Below, in pieces: positions 56,042 to 64,000 of a DNA stretch of 64,000 bases (the first letter of the stretch is position 1; each line of letters begins with the position of its first letter). The notes under the pieces are model-generated. The model saw only the letters and a program-made list of their open reading frames with translations, did no database searches and was not told the DNA's origin. Location: contig CM054135.1 in NCBI GenBank assembly GCA_028751875.1, positions 3,994,448 to 4,058,447 of the forward strand, written 5' to 3'. This DNA comes from Rapana venosa. Taxonomy: Eukaryota; Mollusca; Gastropoda; Neogastropoda; Muricidae. The translations under genes were made by a program, and so were the position numbers.

Positions 56042-56693
56042 TATCATCTCATATCATTTCATCTCATCCCATCTCATCTCATCTGTTCCCATAATCCCCT
56101 TAGGGGTCGTAGGGGCACAGATGTGATGGACGTTGCACCATCTGGATCCACTTGTGGCGGTTGTGTGCAAGTGCCTCAGTTGTGGAGAAGCTCTTCCTGG
56201 TCCATTCAGTGATGTTGTCTGCCCATTTCTTCTTTGGCCTGCCTCCCTTTCTCTTCCATTACACTGTTTCTTGCAGTATGGTCTTGGAGAGTCCATCTGA
56301 TCTTGTCACATGTCCATACCATCTGAGCTTCCCTTTCTTGACTGTGGTCAGCATGTCTTCATAGTACTTCACTTGTTAGGTGGTGGATTGTCGGACTTCT
56401 TCGTTGGTAATATGGTCCATGTATGAAAATGCCAAAGAGTCTTCTGAGGCATCTCATCCCAAAAGCCTGGATTCTCCTTTGTAGATCTGCATTGAATGTT
56501 CAGGATTCGCATGCATACAGGTATGTGGAGATGACCAGTGCATGAAGTAGCTTGACCTTGGTTCTGAGAGAGATGTTTCAGTCTTTCCAGATGGTCTTGA
56601 GCCTCGCCATTGCTGCTACTATTTGTGCAACTCTGGAGAGGATTTTGGTCTTTAAACCCTCTTCACTAATGATAACTCCAATGTACTTAAAAA
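56042..56693 (-). mobile_element. LINE family D', 3' segment (RT thumb to C-terminus)
   Basis: Minus frames read FKYIGVIISEEGLKTKILSR at its start (about 56690). TKVKLLHALVISTYLYACES and RRIQAFGMRCLRRLFGIF follow. The tail is 'atgagatgagatgaga' near 56045-56080, so it ends in a pentamer array. This is exactly the continuation of the LINE D' segment at 59741-62190, split by LINE A copy 6: the upstream part ends ...KEPEVV and this part starts FKYIG. Stops within. Confidence 0.8.
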
Positions 56694-59600
56694 TAATAAT
56701 ATATGGAATTTATATAGCAGTGAATCTTGTAAAAACAAACAAATCGAAACGCTTTCACTCAAATCATTTACCCGCATGCAACTCTCCTTCAACATAATGA
56801 ACAACAGACTTCAAATCCATGCGCGCGCACACACGTACGCACACACACGCGCGCGCGCACACACACACACACTCGCGAATACACTTAGGAGGTGAAGGAT
56901 GCTGTTGAAAATTAGGGACAGATAATTATGTGGGGAAAGTCTCAGGTAGAAAATAAGTGTGTTTTGAGCCTGGATTTGAAGGTATCAAGTAAAGGCTTTT
57001 GGCGAAGTGAAAGAAAGAGGTCATTCCAGGTGAATGGACCAGAAACAGAGAGAGAGCGACGACCGACAGTGGTTTGCTTGAATGTGGGTGTTTGAAAGCT
57101 CAAAGTATCTGTGGCTGAACGAAGGGAACGGGATGGAGTATACAGGCGATAACAGTTAAAGAGATAAGAGGATGCAGATTTGTGGAGACATCTGAAACAG
57201 AGGGTATTGATCTTATACTTCAGTCTTTGTGAGACAGGCAGCCAGTGAAGAGATCGCAGAAGAGGAGTGAGGTGCTCAGATTTATTCTTTTTTTAGGACC
57301 AAATGAGCTTCAGAGTTTTGTACGCGTTGAAGAGAGTGGATGGATGATGCTGGTAGACCAAGCAAACAGTAGTCCAACGTGAAAGAATGAGAGATGGGAC
57401 AATCCTGGAAGTTGCATCAGTAGACAGATACTTGCGAATGGCGCTTATGCGCCGCAATTGATACTAGCAAGAGTAGCAGGTCTGGGTGATGAATTTTTTC
57501 ATCGAGAGTGTGTTGTCAGGAACTACTCCTAAATACTTCACAGAGTTGGACAAAGGAACTGACGCATTACCGAATTCTATTGAAGCTTTTGTGATGGAGG
57601 AGAGTTTATGTTTGGTCACTATGGGCATGGCTTCGGTTTTATTGGCATTAAGTTGTAACTTGTTCTGAGTCATCCAGTTTTGAATGTCTTCAAAGCAGTA
57701 GAACGTATTTGTCAGGAGGGAAGGCAAGTTTTCAACAGTATCACTGCACTGAAGCTGAGTATCATCGGCATAGAAATGATCATCAATATTGTGGTTATTT
57801 GTTATTACTTTTTATGTGAGAGTGAAGCAGTGTAGAGAGTAAAGAGAACAGGGCCCAGGACTGATCCCTTTGGGACTCCACATTCCATTTTGACAGATTT
57901 TGATTGACTTTTTTTACAATATTTTTCTGGAATCGGTCTGTGAGGTATGAAGTAAATCAAGTGAGGGCTGTGCTATTAATACCAAACGTATTTTGGAGGC
58001 GAGAAAGAAGAATTGAGTGATATATAGTGTCAAAGGCTGCAGATAAATCAAGAAGACTGAGGAGGGACATTTTTCTTGCATCAGAAGCAAGTAGAAGTGT
58101 ATATTAAGTGTCGACTAGGGTGGTTTCCGTGCTGTGGTTGGGGCGATAGACAGACTGAAAAGGGGGAAGATCATTGGAATGAATGTGACTGTTGAGTTGT
58201 TTGAGAACAAGTTTTTCTAGTACTTTAGAGACAAAGGGTAAGTTTGAGACAGGTCTATATATCTTCAGAATGTTGGGATTTAGGTCGTGCTTTTTCAGTA
58301 TAGGCGTGACTATTGCGGTTTTAAGAGCTGATAGAAAATTTCGTGACACAAGAGATGAGTTTACTATTTTAGTGAAAATAGGTACCAGTTGTGGAAGGCA
58401 TTGTGAGAAAACAGGAGCAGGTATAGGATCAAGGTCGCATGATTTTATAATCATTTCATTCAGAATTATCATGATTTCTTTTTCGCTTGTGGGATGGAAG
58501 GGAAAGAGAGGAGTGCCAGTGAACTTGGGATCAGGAGGCGTAAGCTGGAATTGAGTCTGATCCAGTCTGGAGCGTATGTTTCGGACTTTGTCTGAAAAGA
58601 AGGCAGAAAAGATGGATGGAAGTTCAGACAGGCTATGAGTGTTAGGCAAAGGAGTTGTTTTCGCAGATCCAAGGAAATTTGAGGTGAGGGAAAAAAAGAG
58701 ATTTATGGATGTAGCACAGAGAGCTTGGGAAGAGTAGTAGTCTGTCTTTGCTGAATGGATTAAGAGTTTGACTTTGTTTATTTGTTTTCGGAAAAGCTGT
58801 TTGTTGATTTCGGTTTTTGACTTCCGCCACTGCCGTTCTAGTTGCCCGCGTTTGCGTTTCGCTATCAAGATGTCTTAGGCATACCATGGCGCACAGGGTC
58901 TGTCAGGTAGGAGATGGTCAGTAACAGGTGCATATTCTTTAAGCAATTGGCGGAGAATAGTGTTATAGTAATCAGAGAGGTCAGTGTGGTCAGAGGTTTG
59001 TGAAAAACGTTGGAAGCTTGTGAAGAGAAAGTATAAATGTTTAAAGACTTAAGGTTGCGACGAGTAACATATTTCTTCTTTCTGACAGGTTTTGTGATGT
59101 TCAGGTGGAAAAGAATGGCGGAATGATCAGAATGCAGTTCGTCGGTGACAGAGACAGATGTGACAAGATTAAATGGAGCATTAGTAATCAGCCAGTCTAA
59201 AATATGACCAGATCTGTGCGTTGCTTCGTTTACCAGCTGAGAGAGAGAATGGTTGAACAGAGAAAGAGAAAGACGTTTGACATATGGAGAAGATGGGTTG
59301 TCTAAATGGAAGTTGAAATCACCAAGAATTATAAGTTAAGTGGGAGAAAGGCTGTAGTGGTCGAGGAGTGACTGGAATTCTTGGTGAGAAAGAGATGTCA
59401 GATTGTTTTTACGGCTGGGAGGTGGACGGTAAAGGCAGCAGAAAGTAATAGAGTGGCCAGGTAGGTTGAGGTTGATTTCGCAAACTTCAAAAGAGTCGTG
59501 AGAAAATGGAAGGTTGTGACTGAAGGAAAGAACTGGTTCCAATATGTCTTTGAAAATTATGGCAATCCCACTTCCTCGAGAGAATCGGGGAAAAGAAATA

Positions 59601-59740
59601 GTTTTATATCATGGGGAGTCAGCTGTTTTTTTTTTGGCTCGTGGCCATGTGGTTTAAGCCATTTCCTTGAGGAAGCTTAAGTCAAGGGTTTTTTTGCCTA
59701 AGTTTGTTATATGCTGCCTAATGTCAGGAGTGATTTACAA
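56694..59740 (-). mobile_element. LINE family A, copy 6: endonuclease to 3' UTR, inserted in LINE D'
   Basis: On the minus strand the endonuclease traces are FCCLYRPPPSRKNNLTS and HQEFQSLLDHYSLSPT near 59336-59480. An IILGDFNFHLDN-like motif lies near 59300. The linker has KQLFRKQINKVKLLIHSAKT near 58780, in an open 254-codon block (58104-58868). A short open block IQNWMTQNKLQLNANKTEAM follows near 57600-57690. Motif B is degraded near 57870. The 3' UTR carries a CA tract at 56820-56872 and ends at about 56694. Shifts and stops throughout. LINE D' flanks both sides. Confidence 0.85.
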
Positions 59741-62190
59741 CCTCAGGTTCTTTTCCACAGACGTGTTGGTATTGGCTTGGCACTGTTTGTCATAAGTTTT
59801 GTCTTCTCAGCACTGATATACACTCCATATCGGTAGGATGTTTTGTCCATGTGGTACACTAGGTTGGCTAGTTCCTGTTCGTTTCCTGCCAGTCTGTTGA
59901 TGTCATCAGCAAACCTAAAGCTGGTGATTGTCCGCCCTCCAATACTGACTGTGTCAGTGTGATCTTCTAAGGCATCAGTATGCACTCAAGGAAGGTATTG
60001 AACAGTGTTGGCGATGGGAGTCAGCCTTGACATACTCCTACTGAGGTATACAACCATTCACCAATCATGCCTTGGACAAGCACTGCTATGGCTATTGTGT
60101 ATAGCTCTTTGATGGTCTGGATGATCTTTTGTCCTATGTTGTACTTCTTCATTGTGGCCCATAATGCGTCATGCCATACACGATCAATTGCCTTTTTGAA
60201 GTCTATGAAGACATGGTACAGTTTCTGTTGGTGCTGGCTGTATTATTTACAAACTCGCAGGCTGAATATTTGTTCTGTGGTACTTCTGTTTGGGCGGAAG
60301 CCTGCTTGTTCTTTGGCGTTGATCTCTTATGCCTGTGGATTTAGTCTGTTTAAGATGACTTTTTACAGCATGGCTTATGAGGCTGATCGTTTGATAGTTC
60401 TAGCATTGCTGAAGACTGGCTTTCTTGGGGAGCATAATGATGAGTGATTGGGTCCAAGGTATTCGCCACTCCCCGGTCTGCCAGATCTTGTTGCAAATTC
60501 TTGTGAAGATGTTTATCATTGTTATCTCCCCATGTTTGATCAGCTCTGCTGGTATGTTATAAATGCCTGCAGCTTTCCCATTTTTCTACAATTTTGATTG
60601 CTGCCTCAACATCTTCACAAAGGATAGGGAAGTCATCATCCTCTCTGTCTGATGGTTGTAGAACTCTGAACAGTATTATGACCATCTGTTAATGATATAT
60701 TGTTTTCTTCTAAGAGGCAATTTCCGTCTTTGTCCTCGATGTTGGAGACTCTTGCCTCTTTCTGCTGTGTGAGCTCTTTTACAATTTGATAGGCTCTTCT
60801 GCTGTTATTCTTAGACAAATTTTCTTCAATATCGAGCATTGTTTCTCAATCACTTCTTCTTTGGCCTTTTTCATGTCTTTCTTGATCTTATTGCTGATCT
60901 CTCTGTATTTCCCAGCTCCCGTTCTGTACTAGTCATTCTTCACCTCATTGTCACACATATCCAGGATTTTATTTGGGGTGTACGGTGGCTTTTCTGGTGG
61001 TGTTTGCCAAGTAATTTGTTGTTGTTTCCGTCATCACTAAACTGAAGCTGCATCCTTATCAAGTGCAAGCAGTGCAGCAATCCCCCCCCCCCTTCCATCC
61101 CCCCATCCCCCCCGAATTTTGCCTGGAAGGATTATGTGATGGTAGGGTCCTTCAATCTTTCTAGGTTGAATTTTAGCAAGATGTTTTTTTGGCTTGCTGA
61201 TCTTTTTCAGCCAGATTATGAAGTTCAGAAGCACCAGGTCATGGTCACTGCCCATGTCTGCACCTGGAAATGTCCTCATCTTGGCTCTGTTGATGCCAGA
61301 TCTGAACCAATTTTGTAGGAGTTTATAGTCAATCTGGTTGTGATGGGTTCCATTGGGTACACACCACATCCGGTGTTGGGATGCCTTGTGCTTCCTAAGG
61401 GTGTTTGCAAGCACCATGTCATTTGAGCAGGCAAATTCCAGTAGTTGGAGTTGGTAGCCACATTACAGGAGGGTCCACAGAATTTACTCCAGTCTTTTAG
61501 TGTGTCAATGCCCACCTTAGCATTCCAGTCTCCCTAAATGATCAGGATGTCTTTCTTCTTAACTTTGTCAATGATGCCCTGGAGTTGCATGTAAAATTCC
61601 TCTACTACTTCATCGTCATAATCTGATGTTGTTGTGTAAGCTTGTACCACCGTGATGTTGAAAGGGACTGCTCTGAGGCGAATGGTTATAGGTTGACTTT
61701 TTACTGGGCAGCACCCGCGCATTGACTTTTTGATGTTCTTGTTGACAAGGAAGCCTATGCCATCGGTGTGCTTGTTGAATTCCCCACTATAGTAGTGTAC
61801 ATGTCCATCGTTGGAAAGATATTCACCAAAATTCTTCCATCTGAGTTCACAAAGGCCCACTATGTGCCAGGCGTACTTCTTCAGCTCTTGGGTAAGTTCT
61901 TGTAGTTTCCCTGTTGGGCAAGTGTTCTAAAGTTCCATGTTGCCGTGGTAATGTAATCTCTTCTGCGGATTTGAGTTCCACCAGTAGCATACTTTTCACT
62001 TCTGCCCTGATCAGAGACGGAAGGTGTGGTCCTTTTGTCCTGGGTTACAACTGATCCGGTATGGTCATTGGTGTTTTGTTCATCTCATATAGTGTGTCTG
62101 GGGCAAATACAGCCAGGTGGAGCCTGTCCCTGTCCTGATTGGTTTTGGGGCTGGGGTAGTCTCCCCCACATGGAACAGGTAGTACTGGTT
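59741..62190 (-). mobile_element. LINE family D', 5' segment: endonuclease and RT, nested host of LINE A copy 6
   Basis: Reading from about 62190 leftward: GLCELRWKNFGEYLSNDGHV near 61850 (endonuclease Glu region). IGFLVNKNIKKS and ITVVQAYTTTSDYDDEVVEE follow (open 108 codons, 61534-61860). A shifted GDWNAKVGIDTLKDW lies near 61490-61530, and GADMGSDHDLVLLNF (SDHDLV motif) near 61210-61260. The RT has NENNISLTDG-style spacer blocks. SFRFADDINRLAGNEQ (catalytic FADD intact) is at 59880-59935, then AKPIPTRLWKRT and EPEVV at the junction. Same family style as LINE D at 30046. Stops and shifts are frequent. Confidence 0.82.
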
Positions 62191-62233
62191 TACATGGCTA
62201 CCAGAAGAAAGAGAAACCCCCTGACCTTCCTGG

Positions 62234-62298
<65 letters not shown>

Positions 62299-62345
62299 AT
62301 ATTTATTATATATATATATTTTTATTGTTTACTTGATTATATATA
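62191..62345. repeat. (AT)n microsatellite with short poly-T interruptions
   Basis: About 50 AT units from 62236, with TATATATTTATTA interruptions. Tyr-Ile ORF over it is spurious. Confidence 0.95.
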
Positions 62346-63194
62346 TCTGCTTTGACACTAATGTTCTGTTCATGTGGGGATTATGTGTTTATTGAATACA
62401 TTTATATCTATCTCTTTTGTTTAAATGATTATTATCAATATATCTCTTGTGACATTAATTTTCGGAACAGTTGCACTTGTTAAATATATATCAGTCTCCT
62501 CTCTTTCAATCATAGTTTGAACTTTTTTTGTTGCCATTGGTTTGTTTTTTTGGGGGGTGCTGTTATTTTGTTGTTGTTTGTTTTGGGATATTTTGTTTGA
62601 TATGTTTTGATAGTGCCTAATCAGGGCAAGGGCCAGATAAAATAAAGTATGTAGATGCTTATCCCTGACCCATGACAAATAAATACAGAAAGAAAGATAA
62701 AAATTGTTAAGTGAGATGTAGCCATTTGGAAATTGACAAGAGTCATTAGGAAACAGCTTCTCTTTTCCTGTAGTAATATAGGGCTCCTCCATCACAAACA
62801 GCTGGAGGCTGAAAAGAAAGCTGCACTGGTATAGAGGAATTTTAATAGGCACATGACATTATCATTTCAAACCAAAGCAGAATTGTATTAGTGGACCAGT
62901 ACTACTGAATTAATGTTATCTGCCAAACAGAACTAGATATCACCCTGACCTCTGATCCATCACATATTGGGTGGGGTTGTGCAAGCAAACAGACCAGATC
63001 TGGTGGAGAATGGCTTCTGGGAGAAAGAGATTTTCATATATGCTATCTTCAACTAAAATTTGCATTATTTTGATTGAAGTGTTTTTGGACAGAGCTTTAT
63101 ATGAAGCTTTTTTGCATTATGATTTATAATACAACTGCTGTAGCATATGTTAACCATAAAAATGATGGGAACAAGCCATGCTGACTGATGCAAT
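62346..63194. other. AT-rich sequence, no recognised feature
   Basis: The minus 143-codon ORF (62421-62852) is Lys/Asn/Ile-rich with no domain and is probably chance in AT-rich DNA. Confidence 0.5.
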
Positions 63195-64000
63195 TTGATG
63201 GTACAAAAATATGTAATGGTAATAGCTACAGTGCTATTAACTCAGCATGCAGTGCTTTCTCTCCATATTTATCCTTATGGAATAAAATATTCAGTAGGTA
63301 TCCACCTTGTTGACTGTAAACTAGTGAATGGAAGGTTTGAAAGCAGACCCTTTTTGAGGAAATATAGTGATACTCGCAGTGTAGAAATTGTATTCAAATA
63401 TCATGATTGTTTGACCCCATTAACTCAGCTGCTTCTTTAAGAACTGACATTAAAATCTTTTATGCTGTTGGTGCTAGTCACTGGGCAAAGGGGGCAGGCA
63501 TTGTACTCTTTGAAAACAAGTGATATGAAGTTGTCTGACAGTTAGTGTGTGTTGAACTTTTCAGGTAAACTTATAATGAAAAGGCCAGGTTTTTACATAG
63601 TACCAGTGGAAATCATAAATTACTCAGAGAATGAACGTCCTTGCCTAGTCAACCATCTGAATCAGTAAATGCTAGTAACAAAGTGTCTCAGAGGTAGTGA
63701 TCAACAGCAGTTGTTTGTAATTGACACAAAACTCTATGCCCCATTAGTAGGCAGACTTTGGCATGCTGGATAAAAGAAGAGCTTACCCTGTCCCTAATTG
63801 AAACTGTACACTATACCTTGCTCTCAGCTAGAGATGCAAGATGCAAAAAGCTGGGGCTTTGTACAATGTTGACAGCTGCTGGCTAAAGCAATGAGCGAGC
63901 ATTTAAAATATTCTACAAAAGAGAAAGTAGCCCAAGTTTTAGTGAGAAAGCATTAGATGATTTGTTAAGAAATAATCTGCATGTTGAAATTAATGCGAGG
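63195..64000 (+). pseudogene. DIRS-type tyrosine recombinase relic, runs off the window end
   Basis: The open stretch 63195-63440 reads SLHIYPYGIKYSVGIHLV, then FRKYSDTRSVEIVFKYHDCL with TPLTQLLL. After an in-frame stop at 63438-63440 the same frame continues LTLKSFMLLVLVTGQRGQAL, then SLKTSDMKLS, LNFSGKLIMKRPGFYI and PCLVNHLNQ. The block VTGQRGQAL (Arg codon at 63489-63491) matches the first catalytic Arg box of DIRS/Crypton-like tyrosine recombinases. Three in-frame stops by 63670 break it. This enzyme would integrate circular element DNA. It is a separate copy from the minus-strand DIRS at 10-12 kb. The catalytic His-x-x-Arg and Tyr lie beyond the readable part or the window. Confidence 0.75.

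Noticed and set aside
62421..62852. 143-codon minus ORF
   Set aside because: Lys/Asn/Ile-rich translation of AT-rich DNA; no motif, no splice or repeat support.

Overview
This window is eukaryotic and repeat-dominated. No bacterial operon, plasmid or free viral genome was seen. It looks like a mollusc, most likely a gastropod. The reasons are the tRNA-derived SINEs with a CTTTCGGATGAGACGATAAAC-type core, abundant decayed non-LTR retrotransposons, a Ty3/Gypsy element and DIRS elements, dense dinucleotide microsatellites, and spliced exons of a class C receptor. The species assignment is inference from memory of such repeats; no search was run.

Host gene: two exons on the + strand (16891-17069 and 23742-24008) encode part of the extracellular ligand-binding domain of a metabotropic-glutamate-receptor-like class C GPCR. 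Splice sites are good and both exons are phase 0 across a 6.7 kb intron. The first exon carries an apparent one-base insertion. The next intron holds a 28-bp minisatellite, and a weak third exon candidate lies at 24780-24915. The receptor intron is filled with LINE debris.

Transposon layout: (i) 0-6 kb: RT fragments, a tRNA/5S chimeric SINE, low-complexity DNA and LINE family A copy 1. (ii) 6.2-9.4 kb: a family G 3' end, then family C. (iii) 9.4-12.4 kb: an unidentified coding-like remnant and a DIRS element on the minus strand. (iv) 12.7-16.4 kb: LINE A copy 2 with a SINE inside. (v) 17.4-21.9 kb: family E, whose 3' half appears twice. (vi) 26.5-29.9 kb: uncharacterised repeats. (vii) 30.0-33.1 kb: LINE D and a second RT fragment. 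(viii) 34.6-38.2 kb: a Ty3/Gypsy pol on the minus strand, abutting LINE A copy 3. (ix) 40.3-47.5 kb: LINE G interrupted by LINE A copy 4, itself interrupted by a SINE-containing insert with a 13-bp target duplication. (x) 49.2-55.1 kb: LINE B interrupted by LINE A copy 5. (xi) 56.0-62.2 kb: LINE D' on the minus strand interrupted by LINE A copy 6. (xii) From 63.2 kb: a DIRS tyrosine-recombinase relic.

The letters A, B, C, D, E and G are local labels used only here. Nearly all element ORFs have stops or frameshifts, so the elements look inactive. The best reading is layered retrotransposon insertions around one receptor gene. I did not find a convincing new molecular system. The most useful observations are the receptor exons, the datable nested insertions, a LINE family that carries its own GT microsatellite, the tRNA/5S SINE, and a likely assembly artefact near 21 kb.
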